DNA of 64,000 nt from Ascidia mentula (taxonomy: Eukaryota; Chordata; Ascidiacea; Phlebobranchia; Ascidiidae): the NCBI GenBank assembly GCA_947561715.1, contig OX387203.1, positions 6,696,001-6,760,000 on the forward strand, in the 5' to 3' direction. Positions 13,201 through 28,200 of this stretch are shown here, piece after piece. The notes beneath the pieces are model-generated. The model ran no database searches and had not been told where the DNA came from. It worked only from the letters and a program-made list of their open reading frames with translations. Both the position numbers and the translations under genes were made by a program. Numbering within the stretch: position 1 is the first letter of the stretch; each line of letters starts with the position of its first letter.

Positions 13201-16200
13201 TTGACATCTCCGTTAATCGTATATGCCATAGAAATTACAAAGCCAGCAGAAAATAATTGTGTATAGTGCAACGCCTCGTGCGTTGGAAAACGGAACTGAG
13301 ATTGAGGTCGTTCGTCCTGACGATCCAGTACAAGAAGAACATTATGACGTTGAATTGGGAGCTTTGAAGAAAAGATTTGAGACCACAGAGAAACAAACAA
13401 CTGTCACCCCCAAACCAAAGGTGAGATTTTGTGTCGGGACCAATGTGTGAAAGGGGGTGCTTGCGGTCAATCAGTTTTCCGTTAAAATATCACACTTGCT
13501 GAAATTAAGTAGACAAGGAAATACCAGTGATGAGAAGGATTTGAAAGGGTATTATGAATGCATATTATTGCCTAAAGGTTCGGAAATCTTTTCTGATATG
13601 CAGGAATTAGAAAAATAACAACCATAAATACACACGTGCCCAGTTCCCTTAACATACCTATTATGTCCATTTGCGCAAGATTTTGATATGTTCCTAATTC
13701 TACACCTCTTGTGCAAAACACAGTATGTTTTCAATGAATATTGGTCTTCCCCGCTACAGAAGTGGTCAATGTTTCTTATTCCCCCTGGTTGCTGTGATAA
13801 TTAATCCGTAATCTCCTGCGCCGTTTTAAACTTAATCAACTAACCCAAATCCTATTGAAACCCACTCATCGCATGCCTCGCATATCTGTCCCTTTAAAAG
13901 GCGCGTGGGACTCGAATCGATTGAGCGTTGGCCACACATATAGGATTTCCTATCGCGACACTACGAATCGGCGTTAGTCGCAAACATAGTAATCCATTCC
14001 CGAGACGCTTTTGATCGAGCGGGGTCAGATAGTTGCTGAAGTATTGAGCTTTTGTTTCTATTGCCAGGCCTCCATTGTAAAGCGAGCCAGCTTGAAAAAA
14101 GAAATCAAGGAGGAAGAACCCGAACCCCAAGACCAGTCTGCGGCAATGGAAGGTTGGTACAGATGACTTTAACGAAGGTGTTTCAGACAGTGATGGAATG
14201 AATTAGGTTGTTTCCGTGTAGGCAGTTGTGCTGTGAGTTTAAATAGGCCCCAAACCATTTGGTTTTGAAAAAAGATACATGGCTTTGTCTGTAACGTACG
14301 TTATCCAAATTTTCAGCAGCCAAGAAACTGTCTAAAATAGGTTGAGTGTTTTCCCCAATATTGGTAGGGGAATAAGGAGAAGCAAGAGTAATGAACATGA
14401 ACAGAGGTCGTTTGTACTGAACACACTAAAGGACAACAAAATGCTTAAATTTAAGTGGACGTAATGTTAATTGGGCGCATGTTATAATGTCCTCTTATTC
14501 TACTTGTTTGGTGCTTGTTATTGGCATTTGGTTTCAGGGCCATTCGTCAATGCGGCCTTTGAAAGCTTCGACAAGAGGCTTACCCAACACACTTAACAGT
14601 GTACGCGTACGACGAATCAACGCGCAGTGTGAATCACATTTGAAAGAGCTCAACAACAATCAAAAACAAAGATAGTGTTGTTAACTGGCGCATGTTGCTC
14701 ATAAATCTAAAACTAAAGCGCGCAGCAGCAGGGATAGAGAATGGACAACTTTTTGCTGTTAATCTTGCAGTGTGATACGATATAGGGACCTATAGAGTTA
14801 ATATTGTTTGGAGTTATTTGAAAACGTCAAATTGAGATCATGCCCCCCACAAAGATGAAGATTTATCTTTCCCAACGTTCAAACTTGGAATTACAATTCC
14901 TCCTGGTGCCTGGGAATGGTAGGAATGGCGTTAAAGCTTGGATTGGATTTAGCGTAACCAATACAAAAACTGTATAGAAGCACAATAGCCATAATGATCA
15001 GTCGGTGACGTGTTATATTAAAAGAACCGTCTCGGAATCACTTTCGTTGCATTGGTAGCGTCCAACTGTTGATGTAAATCAAATAAAAAACAACAGTAAT
15101 CAAGAGATTTATAATTGGTGATAAAATTGGACAAATTGGAAAATTGGAGTATGTTTAGACAATAGTCAGTTATTGTTAAGACCAACCAATCAACGGCTAA
15201 TACGGTGAAAATTCCAGGAGAAACAATCCATTTTATAGCATCACGTATACTTAGACACAGTTTAATGCATTAAGCATATGTCTGTTTGTTTTAGTTATAC
15301 TTGTAAAGACTTGTAGGCGTGGTTTTTGCGTTCATCGCGTTAATTGCTTCGCGAATTGATTACTCCAAATCGCATTCAAAGCGGTTCGTCGATAGACCCT
15401 TGGGAAATTGTTCTCTTCAATTACTTCCGCTGTTCAGGGATGGTTTGTTAACGAGAATTTCAGTGTTTCTGCCTTGATCAACCATCAGATCAGCAGCATA
15501 ACAGCTTATTTCTATGGGGAAATTATAATACACCGCGGGACACAGCAAAGTCGCAAACCATGATTCACATATAAGACTTTGTAACATAGAAATTCAAGCG
15601 ATCATTATTTGTATGATTTAGTATTGTATTTAATCCAAAAAGTAACAAGTGGTTTTCTTTTTTATACCTGACCGCTAACCTTCACTCAAATATGTATGTC
15701 ACATATACTTTAATCGAGGTTTGCGACCAGACTGCGGGTACCGGTGCATTGTAGTATTTTCCATATCTTCGCGGCCTAATAGGCGTAAATTTGTGAAATT
15801 CACTCCATTTCTCATAATATCTGTATTAAAGTACATATAAAAAGTACAGAGTTGTATTTTAAAGTGTGTGTCAAAGTTGCCTTGTTATCACGTTACAAGC
15901 CTTCTATGAATCTTTCATTAACTTTTACCCCATGCGTGTAACTTTACGCTCCATTCAATATCTGTTTTCGTCAGTTTAATTTGTAAGTGCGACGTACGTG
16001 GAATATTGCCACGTAAATTCAGTAGGTTTTAAAAACCCATTTAAAAATGTCTGTTTGTGCTGGAGTTGCGTACAAAAAACCTCTGCCAAAACAGTTTCTG
16101 GATATATTTTCACATATTGCAGTCCAGTACGAGTCTTGGTTGTGAAAGACTAATTGTTGATAATTCTGCAATAACTTTCCCGTGAAAACCTCGCTCCAAT

Positions 16201-19200
16201 TGTTTTTGGAAATAAAATCCTGTGTATATTAGTTTGTGCATGCAACTAAAACTATAACGTACAGTGGCATCACAGCTATGGTTGATGAAGGTACTCTCAC
16301 CTGATAAATGCGATATGTGATGCGAAAAATTCAGATTAGCTGCGATGCCACTGAACCTTCTGATCGATATATGATACCTGAGATTGCCAAGTAAAGGTCT
16401 TCGCAGTGGGGCGATTGTGCCTTGTCTAGCGAAGGAATGCATAGTGACTGTATAACTAAATTGTACCCTTCACAGACTCTCCTCGTGTGGAAACGGTGAA
16501 ATCGTACGAACCAGTTTACGAGGAAATGGTCGGAGAGGAATCTGTAAAAGAGCGACTTCAAAGGTACGCAATTCATTGCAAACTATAAACAAAGTTAATC
16601 ACTCAAATTGGCAACATAATGTCACAAATGATATTTACTGAACTAAAATTGCGTATGTTCTGTAGTAACGTCTTGAACGCAGTATCACTATTGGAACACA
16701 TTTAATACTTATATGTCAATAACTTTAGTAATTGCTGGTGCATTGTTACAGACCTGAGACTGACACGGCGTATTGAAGAAATTGAATTATATGTCAATGT
16801 CAAAGTGTATTGTTGGTTAACTTTTTTATTAGAAAACCATATATGTGTGTTCCAAAGCATGGTTAAGCGCAATCCTATCGCGGTTTTAAGTATATTTTTC
16901 CGGTTTGCATCTTTCAGGTACAAATCAATGACGGAGTCGACGAAAAAAACAAATTCCGTACAAAGAAAACCATCACAAAAGGTAACATTGCAGCATTTCA
17001 CTGTTTTGACTTTTTGTAAAGTGTACCATAACTCGTATTGTGAAATGTGAAAGTTTGGTTTGGGTTTTCAAAGAAGGCCAAACCAGTTTCAGTCGTTTTG
17101 TGGTTTGGCAACTAGCTGATCACTTGTGACACCTAGCGGCTGACGTGTGCAAGCTTCATGCCCACGCGCTAGTGCAGTGATACTGTACTCAGTTTTACAG
17201 CAAATTGGCATTTAGTGTGCTGCAGACAGGGTAGTTGACTGCACGAAAATGTTGCAATTATTCTGTGAAAGTCGTCTGTTTCCCAACGCAACTGTTTTTG
17301 ACATTTCCATATCCAGTAGCAAGCAGTACGAAGTCATGCTTTCCGTCAATACACCTTGTCGATTTCCCAACCTAGTGCCTTGTAACGTCCGAACATCTGT
17401 CACAAAATCACGCAGCTACGTAAAAAACAAACGCAGCTCCAGACAAATAAGGCCATAGATCGTTCGTTCGATACAAAATCGACTGGATTTTGCTACTGTT
17501 TTGTCTGCGACGATCGTGAGAATCGGCGCCGGTCGCTCCCGACGGGCAAAGGGAGGCGTCGTACTATGATGACGTCACTCCCCGCTCTTGGGCTGGCCTG
17601 TTTTTCAGGCGGGCCCCGCTGTGACCGAGGCTTTTCAACTAGTATTTCCCTCTTATCAATTGGGCGTTGGTTTCCTTTGAGATTTGTAAGCGAGCAAAAC
17701 ATGCCCGCCCTTTTTCTTGCAAAATTTCATCCATGTGCGTTTCATTGCCCATTGATGGTTTTGATGTCGTGCTCATGATTGGTAAATTGTGTGGAAGTGT
17801 TAGTAGCGAACCGTTTATTAACAAACTCGTACTTTCTGTCCAAAAATACGACGTTGTGTGTCTATGCTTTTGTCAGAAGATGGTATTGCAGTTGAAGCTC
17901 GCCATGCTTCTTAGTGCAGTATTTTTGCGAGCTGACCACGTATATGTGTGTTTCTTGGGGGATTTGTGACCAAATCTGTGAACGTTTGCGAGTAAGATTT
18001 CGCTACAGTGTAATGTCTCACTTTGCTGATACCATTTGGTCAACAAAAAAAAAGCTCAAGACACAAGTAAGCCAGAAATACGTTCACGTTCGTGAATCGT
18101 GCATGGCAAAGATTTGGCATTTATTTTCATAACCCGGCCAGCACAGTAGTGGATAGGTTGAATGTGATGATACATTGGCATAAGCTTCATTTCAATCAGC
18201 AATGGTTTTTTTATCGCTTTTCACTTAATTTCAACTTAAAGAATGTTTTTTTTTTTCATATCGATGTGTTAGTTTGAGTGACAACATGTTTTTGAGCCAT
18301 CGCAAGGACCTATCATTATTTTTCTGAGAAGTGATAGCGTTGCGTGACTGCCCGGGCGTATTTCCGTTTATTCAGCTCGAGAGGGCGGTAAAAATTATTA
18401 CAGCCGCAAATTGCGCTTATCAATTACGACCGGGCACGCTACGGCGCCTATTCCTAATTAGGCTAAAACAGAACAAGGAAAACGCAGATTCAGGCTAGCC
18501 TGTCGATCGATACGCCAAACAACAGTGAATTAAAGCATGCACGGGCGTCCTGACCTGTGACATCATTTTCGATCGGCGTTGACGTAGGTCAACGGGAAGT
18601 GCATTGACTGATACACAAGATCAAACTGCCAAGTTAGGTCCCGCATTGCTTTATTAATGGAGTTGGGTATTTATATGGCGATTACGCGCATAAAGCCTAA
18701 AAATGAACTCTAATGGTTACAGGTGATAGCAAACCTTGCGCTGTTTGTTAACGCGTCATGAAAAGCAGCAATATCGACCTGTGCTTGGGTCTCTAAACCT
18801 CAGTAACAGCCTTGAACATGAAATTCGGGTCCAAAAACCCCAGGCAAAGTTTTGTCTCTTCTCCAAGCTTGGTAAAACGTGTCCCTGTGCCCTGTCGCTT
18901 GGCAACGCTGTCATTGCGCGCCCACTTCCTGTCACGTGATGTCGATCACTTCCACCCTACCGAACAAAAACAAAGCACTTGGTGCAAGACGCGGTTCTGC
19001 CCGGTTTACACTGGTAACGAGAGTGCCTGTAGCATTATGGATATTACGGTTTATATGAAACATGAAGTTGTAATACAAGGCAGGCAACAACTGTAGAATC
19101 TGGAGTAAAATGTAGGGTTGTTATGTGGAGTTAAGTGTTGTAGGCTATGGTGTTTCAACTACTGGAAAGCTGAAAGCGATGCGAAATGCTTTGGGCATTG

Positions 19201-22200
19201 TAAATTCTGTGCCTTGTATACACTGTGGTTACTATTAAACATTGTGGGATGATTGCATTCAAACACTGTGCTTCAAACTTTTTTCTAAGAAACGGTTTGT
19301 CACATTTTCAATTGGAAAACAACATGCATTGATTGCAGCGATATGTTCTGCATAACCAGGCAATAACATATTGCAATTACACTGTGGTCAGATACCGCTT
19401 AGCTTGAACCGCAATGAACTGGAGTTGAACCTATCTGTTTTCATTGCTGCTTCCCATTCAACGAATTAGACAAGCGCCCGCGTGTATCCTTTTCGCAACC
19501 AGGAAGCTTTCTTCTCCTTTATTTGTGCGCGAGCTGTGTAACACTGCTAGCTCAACGATGATATTCACGTGGTTTATACGGCCTTCACAATGCTCCATGT
19601 GACACATCAGGCTTCAGGCTGCATGATCTGGTGAAGTATAGGAATGTACTGGGGCAGTGGATTAAAGTTGAAACTTATGTCGTAGTTTTTCCGCACGCTA
19701 AATGAATATTTAACATGATTAAAGAAAAAAAGCAATACATACATGCTGTCATTTTCGAGGGTGCTTTATTTCTTGCCGCGGAACAAGATAACGTATCTGT
19801 ATCGACTGTTACGCTAATATTGTCACAAAAATTACTGTACATGAACGATTCCTTAATATAATACCGATAAGCAATATTTTGTCAATTACGTTGCATCGTT
19901 TATTGTTTGAATATGTAAACGCGTTTCTGCTTTGCCACTGTGACTAACCACATGTCACTCATTTATCCATAAATCATTGCACTTGAGCGCTGAGTTGCGA
20001 CAATAGTGCCTCGTAGTTCGAACCAAAGCACATGTTGCTGAATGACCTTTAGGTAGAAGCCTATTTTGCGGTCTATATATCCTGTCCTGTAGCCTTGTTC
20101 CTCCTGATTCCGTCCGGGCGTGTTCCGCTGCTGGTAATCTCACTTGTGTTTGATCAATATTTACTCTCTATATGTAGCACAGTAAGTTTTACAACTTGCA
20201 GACATCGGCGAGTGAACCAGAGGATTTAAGATACCTTTATTTGTAGCTAAGCTTAGACATGGAACATTTCCTGCGTCGGAAGGCCAGCAAACAAGACTCC
20301 AGAGCGTAATTTACTTGTTTGTTTGCCCTCAAGGGCGGATCCCTCCTTAGTTGGGTATATGTAGCAAGAAAGACGCGTCCAGGAGGTTATAGTTAATCTA
20401 GCAAACCGCAGGCAAGACGATTGGGGCTCTGAACGGCGCGTTATGTTTTCTGTACCATTTAGATGGTCGTGAATAAGGTGAAAGTGGCATCGTAGCCTCA
20501 GCGGCATATGTATTATGGATGTGAAAGTAATTGATAAAATCTGTTCGTATATTTCTGCTTGAATTCGGTTTTGAACTATTGCTGTTCATTTTACTGGGAA
20601 TTGGATTCCTGTTTGAACATGGTATCAGAGCACGAGATCAGCCAACGCTCACAGCCAAAACTATTGACATATTTGAAATAATCTACTTCCTCATTGAAAG
20701 CTTGAAGTTCTCTTGACAATGAGTCGTCCCTCGTGTCAAAGCGAAAGTGGATGATCTTTATGGACTATTGGCGCTAACAAACAACTCACAGTGTTTTGGG
20801 GTCTGGTTTTAACGATCTTCTGTTTGCATACACCAAGCTGGCACGCCTCCCGCTTGTTTGACCCCATTCCTTAAAAACCAAGTGTTGTCAGAGCAGTGGC
20901 GTCTTTTACGAGCAAAGATTTAAAGGTCCTTCGCGAAAAGAGGTTATGAAAGTAGTTTAAAGAGGGAGGTGCTCTGTCGTGTTGCATGTTCTGTATACAG
21001 CTTTGTTAATTTTGTGGATAGAAGTTAACAAATATTCGGGCCTAATGTAATTACGAATGTTTTGTCATCAGGAAACACCTTCGGCCTTTATTGCTTTGCT
21101 AGCAGAACAGTTGGAATAAACCCCCTCGCAGAACAGTTTAATTAAACCCTTTAGTTTGTCACTGCGCCAAGGCGAAATATTAGCTTTGAGGTCTAGTCCA
21201 TATATAATGCATTCAGGTGATAGCGTTGTTGATTGCATTCTGCGCAATACGTAAAATACGGCAGGTCGAGTATTGAGTTTACTGCTTCAAACCATCGCTC
21301 ACTTTCTGGTGACAACACCGCCCCAACGTCATCATTCGGCGTCACAGGAGACCTGAAGCTCTTTGCTTCTGTCACAAGTTGGCTTCGCGTGTTTCGGCAT
21401 TTTCAGGTTTGGGAATTGAGCGTTGGGTTGAAATGTCGGCCAAAGCGAGCAGGTCTGTGGAAGTGACGTAATATCTTGCTATTCTCGGAGATGTAGCTAC
21501 GTTTAAGCACGAATTTACGCGTCTAGTCGCCCGTGCATTTGCATAGGATTTATAAGGAAAGTTGAATGTTTTTTTGTAGTTGCTTTTGGTGTTTCTGGTT
21601 GCCTTTTACTTTTTTCTTTTTAGTATGGCGGTATATCGTTCATAGGAAGAATCAGCAAACGACAAAAGGTTCATGGTTCTCATGACAAGTGTAACGGTTG
21701 GAATTGTAGATGCACAAGTGGGCAGGGATTTTTCAGACAGCCGGCGGTTCTTATGTCTGGTGATAGAAAAAAATGCCTTGAAATTGCAGTTCATGATTTT
21801 GCTTTAACTGTGTAAAATTATGATGAAAATATAGGTAAAATCTGGGTCAACTGACCTGTCGCAACATCTGCTATCTATAGCTTTTCCAGCGACAGAAGCC
21901 ACTTTCCAGCATATCACATTACGTATCGTAAACAATGGACATTTGCCATCACCGACAATTACAGCAACTAATTCGCCAACTCGTGCCATTCTGACAGTTG
22001 TGTGTTGCGTCGCGCCCAACGGTAAAGAGCTTTTTCGCGTGTTTATTGTGAATAATTTATAAACTATGGGTCGGCGCGCACACGGCGAATGAAGGTGATA
22101 AAAGTGCCCGACGCCATTGCTGGGGTCTTGGCGCACTGGGGCTGTGATTTATAATTAATGACCCTCTCAATATACTTGCGAGTATGGAGACAAATGAGGG

Positions 22201-25200
22201 CCAGAGTTATCGATACAAAGAGTTAAGAGGTACAGTTGAAGAGAGCAAATTTAAACAGTGTATTTCTTATATTCTTTAAGGTTCTTTTGGGTGTTCTTTA
22301 AGTGTTAAAGAAGGGATATTTTGTAGCGATTCAGTTTCACTCAACAAGCTTTGACGATGCTTTCAATGGAGCGTTCATAACTTTAAAATCCAGTCAGAAA
22401 GATGGGTCGTTCGTTACGCTCAAAGTTACAAAACAAATGGTGGAGACTTAAATAGTATTTAATAGTTACTCCTAATGTTCAGGTTTTGCCAACCATAGTC
22501 ATAGCATTTGATACATAAAAAAGTATTTTATTCTGTTGTTGTATTCAAGAGTGAAGAGTTTCCTACACCTGACAAATCAATAGCGTTTTATAAACACACT
22601 ACTGTCTTGAAAAATGTGAAATATCTAGTTAGTCTTCACTTTTTCTCTAACGAAGTGATTTATCATGGGCCAAATAAGTCCACGTACTCGTAGGCGTGAG
22701 TTAGTTTACAACGCCCTCGGGTATTAACCGGCGGATGCGATTTGCCGGAAGCGCTTCTCTATTACGCGCTAGTGCGAACCTGTTTAGTTGTTTGTAAACT
22801 TTTTCTTGTTGGTGTTGCGCTTTTTGGGTAGCCGAGGAATGTAGGTTGGACGACTGTTCTTTTGCTGCGCAAAGTATCGACATGTGAAGAATAATATTGA
22901 TAATACAGTAATGAATGCTAGGATTAGTTTGGCATTGGTATTGGAGAAAGTTCATTAATAACATTTCTATGTTGAATATTGACTTTTTGTATCATGTGTC
23001 GTCGTCAGGGCTAGTAAAAGTATTACGTGGCGTGTGTTGACCCGGAACTTTGTTTATAGCTCTAAATTTCCCATTTTTGGTGTCTACCGAACACTTTGCA
23101 TTATACTTAATCTTAACCTGAGTATCTTGCATTGGACGATAGCTTTAGTCGTTGAATATGGCAAATCATTAACCGCAATGACAGGCTCGCAGTTAGAAGT
23201 GACCAATGGTTTGTGTCAGTATGCTGGTCACGGTAATGCCTTTTTGTGTGCTGCGCCAAAAGACAGCTGACTATACAGCCGGCGCAAGCCAAAAATTTCA
23301 AGATGACACATGTCATTATCTGAATCAGCGATAACCAAATATGGTGTGCTGTGACGACCGGTCCCGGGATGTAGCTTTTGAATCATTGGTCTTAGCTTTT
23401 TGGGCTTTTTAGTACAAAGCTTTGTAGCAAACCTTAATTCGACGAAGAACTAGATAGTTTTAAGTGTTTGAGAGTTGCTTAGGTTGGACCCTAAACACTT
23501 AATTGCTATTTGGGGTTTGTTTTAGGTTGCCGATGGACGGTGCTGTAAGTTTGTTTTCAGATGTTTGGTTAACTGTTAGAGACCGTCGTCTCCAAATGTT
23601 ACTTGCATGGTACTCGTATTAACACTTGCTAAATTGCATTAATGCGCACTCTTCTGAAAATTATGCACTTTCGTTTTGAAAGAAGTTAATATTTAAACAA
23701 TTCAAGACGGAAAAGTGCCTCATTGTCCTTTCACTTTATGCAAAAGCATTTTTGCAGCAGCGCATACGACTCAAAACGTATTTTAAACTGTAGAAATGTG
23801 AATTGGAAACTTTTTTGAGATATCGTTTTACGGAGTGTGGGACCAAATGCAGTATTTTACGCTTGCACCAAAGATCTGCTATAAGTTCAATTAGCTTTTC
23901 ACATATCGTTAAAGCAATGCCAGAAAGTGGTTTTTGCTAACACGTACGCACGTACCCGCAAAAAAACGCCTTTTCAGTTCCTTTTAGGTCTTATCTTGGC
24001 TCGAGGTAGAAAGCTTGCGTTGACGTGACTTCACCGGAAATGACGTGTTTTGCCGCCGCACGCGCGTCAACATTTTTCCTCTGCTGAGCTTTAAAACGAC
24101 GCGTGTTTGTGTGCTCGGTTAGGAAGGAAGGGACGGTGTTAGTCTTTGCTGCATTGTACTCTTGTGTGTGACGATATGGCGTTGATAGGAAGATGCAGCA
24201 CGATGCAAGGGTTATTGCTGTGATAATAGATGCAAAACTGGGCAAACCACGTTTTTGCAGCAATCTTTTGTAACCACATTTAGAACGTTAAGTTTTTATG
24301 AGGATTATAAGATCACAAAACTCCATGTGCTTTGTGTGCGCAAAAAGGTTTAATTTTTTTTGATTAACGTAGTGACAGCGTACAGCCACATTTACAGCAG
24401 TGCAAGGATACAAAAAAGGCCACATTCAAGTGGATCTGCACAAACTGTTTCCAAAACGTGGAACGTGTACGACTTTGCAGAATCAAAATCCAAACAAACA
24501 TCTTGTCAACAGAAAGTCCTTCGGTGAAAATGGCAAATTCGCGTTTTTTTTGAGATTTTTTAATGCAATTTTCAATCTAAATGGCAGCCAAATGGATTTG
24601 ACCCGCACTTGCGTAACTCCGGATTGGAGGAAATCGTTTTTTGACAATTTTAACAACCGCCTTTCTACCATTCCACCCACAAACAAACATAAGTAGACGG
24701 CATGCAGAATGCCGAACGCATAAACCAATAGATAAAGGACACGTAGCTATTGCTTGACAACCAGAGCACAGCCGGATCGATGCCTCGAAATTCAATTTCC
24801 AACGATCGCCTTTTAGTCTTGCACGTCGTACGTCTGCCGGTAACCTCGTTCCTCGCTCCCATGCCTGGCTTCGAAAATCACTTTTTTCCATTCCTGTTTC
24901 GCGCAACTTTTGCCTGGTGGGTATTTGTTTGTCACGTTTGTTGAATCGTTTGTTTTTGGCCATCAACGAGCGAGATCAGGTTCAATACAAGTAGATTTGG
25001 AACATACATCGAAGTTCAGGGTAAGTACTATATATTTGTTGGAACAGCGGGTTATCTGCACCTGGAGGTTTTGGCTATTTTATATTTTGCTTATTTGTAC
25101 GAGGAAGGATAAACAAACGTTCCTAAAATTGCGGAAATTTGATCAGTGTATTTGTTCTATGTGAAGATTTTGTTTGTTCCAGGACTTGTGCGAGGGTGTG

Positions 25201-28200
25201 ATATTTTGACTATTTAAGGAGCTAATAATAAATATGAAAAGCAGTAAAGTGATTATGATTGCAGAATGGTGAACATTCGCTTTTTTGTTCTGTTCTTCTG
25301 ACGCTTTCAATCGGTTTAGAAAAACACATGCCAAAAATTACTTGTATTTTCATTTCTCAGCAATGCATGTTGGGTAAAAACACAGCAATGAAAGATAAGC
25401 TTTAATTTTTGAAACCGAATGTGTTAATGACGGAAGTAGGTGCACTAAAAGTTGCGACCACGCCCTTTCGTTTTTTTGCTGTTTATCCTCAGTGTTTTGC
25501 ATCGAAATCTACAATCAGTCATTGAAATGTCGATTGGAATATTAACATTTTGCTTTCGTTCAAGCAACTTTACACTTAATTGCCCACGACCGTCTGCGTT
25601 TACGTGACTTGGTGACGTCACCTAACGTGGCTCGCCAGTCTGGCGTGCGTGAATTATTGATCGTGTTGCGGTAGGCCGATATTTTATGCTCCTTCTGTTT
25701 CACTGTGGCTAAAAGCAGCTAGTGGGCGCCAAACTGGATGGAACCGGATTAAACCGGTTTCAAACTGTGTGGAATATGGCGGACGATTGGCAACATCGGT
25801 CAAGATGCCTGACCAAGCAGAAGACGTAATCCGGGCCTGGGTTTAAATTCTGTTTTGGTAATAAACCTTGTGGGATGTGTGTTGGACAACTTTCCGGTTG
25901 TGCGCCCTCAACTCGAAGTGTAGGCACTCAAATCGACATACAATGTACTTTGTGTGTGCGACTTACATTCGTTAAAAAGTACAGACAAAAGTCAAATTTG
26001 GATCACCTAAGGCAACAAAATACCTTCTTTTTATCACTGGTGGATCGTTATTTTAAATGGATGATTTTGAAGATTGTATTCCGGTCAGCTTTGCCGGGCA
26101 AAGTAACTTGACAAGTCGGTGTGTAACAACGTGGCAACCTTCACACGCTGCAACCATTTAGTGAGAGAGGTCTCAACATTTGCGTTTAACGTATGCAAGC
26201 CTCCACTCGCAATCATTTCGACTTCATGAATTATTTCGCGTGGAACTGGTCAGCCTAGCAACGGCACTTTAACACCCCTGGTCCACTATGCGCCTTTGAA
26301 CGTAGCGTAATCTTCTCAAAGCTTCTGTCATATGACCGCATGACCGGGAAATCAAAGTAGTTTGTTCGGAGCTTGTTTTCTTGCCGCTGTTCTTTAATAT
26401 TCTTGCACCCTGCTCAAGGTCGAAAGATTGTCAAGCAGAATGGGAAACGTCGTTAAGAAAGTAAGTGCGGATTCAGTCATAATGTGTATGTGGTTTTCAT
26501 GGAGATGACTGGATGTGTTTCGTAAACAAACCTTTTCTGAACCGAATGTGTTTCAAACAGAGGGGTAATGTATTGAGTAGAAATATGTTTGTTTGGGAAA
26601 CAGCTTCTTACGTAGGGATTAAATACTAGAGTTTTGTGTGTGTTGGATTGGCTATTGCGCCGGTCAAAGAAACCACGATGGAAAGGCTACGTAAAGAGTA
26701 GGAAGTGGTTTGCTAATATTGTGGCATAGCTGTGAGGAACGACCATACGTTTACCAACATTACCTTCAGAGTAACTTTCCGTGGCGTAGGTTTTCATTGG
26801 GTAGCCGGCCTTTCCATGTAACAAAGCGCACCTTTATGAACCTGCTCCTTTCAAGAGCAATATGTTTCAATTACGGCGCTTTGTGAAAGGCATAACTTGC
26901 ACAAGCCATTACATCACCGGTGTAATGGCATTCTCGAACGCAACTTTCTCTGTATTAATTGCCCAGTGATGATCGTAAAGACAGTTAAGCTAAGCAATGA
27001 CGTTATGAAGTTGTTCTAAATGACCACTTATGGTGCAGCCTTGGGCGTTTGACATACATTGGATTATAAAGACGAATTGGTTGTCAAAAGACGAAGTTAA
27101 CGCCGACTTATCTACCTTCTGTGGAAGAAATGTACAGTTAATTAAAAAGGAGGGACTGCTTTGCAGTGATGTAGAAGTAATGTGTGTTTGTTATTGCGTT
27201 TTGACAAATAATGCAGTTTGTGCTGAGAAACAGGAGTGTTGAGAAAGACAAAACCGCAAATCTGCAATTATTTTTTCGGGAAGTGTGATGGGATATACGC
27301 GTGACACTTCACTGTCAAGATGTCCACGGCTTCTGGTGGAAGTTACCTTTTACCGCTTTGCCTATGTAGTGCTTTAGTAACGTGGTTGCTATAATATTAG
27401 TATTTTTAAACTTGTATGTTAGTTTTATTGAAAAATACACTTTATTAAAGTGAAGGCAAGGTAGTTTCACGTTCCGAAAGTCGAAAGCAGTACCCACAGT
27501 CCGGTCTTATCGTAAACTTTCTCTCCATGTTATTTTCAATGTTGACTGGTAGGACGAATTACTATTTTGAGGAACCAAGCGGTTCGTGGGCGATTTCCAT
27601 GACAAGATATGGAGCCAATATCGTGACCCAAACGTCCTGGAAGACGTTCAACTCCTTAGGTTCCTTATCAGTATAAACATGGCGACATACAGCGGTTTGA
27701 TGTACTTCAAGGATAATCAAAGTTGCCCTCTACAGAGTTGTTTCCGAACTGAATTATTCTGTATTGCTGTGTGATGGCTGCAAATGCGCTTGTATGTTCA
27801 ATTAAAGCGTGTGATACATTAAGAATACGGCTGTGTAAAGAATGCAGTAATATCGTCTTGGTATGCTACATGCGAACTATATGAGGTATCCACAATGTGA
27901 AAATCTTCGCCTGGCTATTTAAGTGACAAGACCGCCACCAGTCTTTAAGCTGTACTGATGAAGAAACGTAATAGATCGAAATAGTGGTGGCCCTGTGTGC
28001 AGTTTAATATCAGCAAAGCAGCTCTACATCTTAATCGGGACACAGCACTTTCCACGGCATTACTTTCAGATCAGATAGCTTTAGCTAAAGATTATAGGAA
28101 TTCTGTGGGAAATTGTCGGCTCTTGTTACAACTGGTAATACTTTTGAGGATTTAAACTTATATTGGTGGTATATAAAGAACGCTAAAACAAGTAGGCTGG

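Noticed and set aside
24577-24966. Minus-strand frame of 129 codons in the large intron
   Set aside because: No recognisable domain, no exon-like boundaries and mixed composition; treated as chance.
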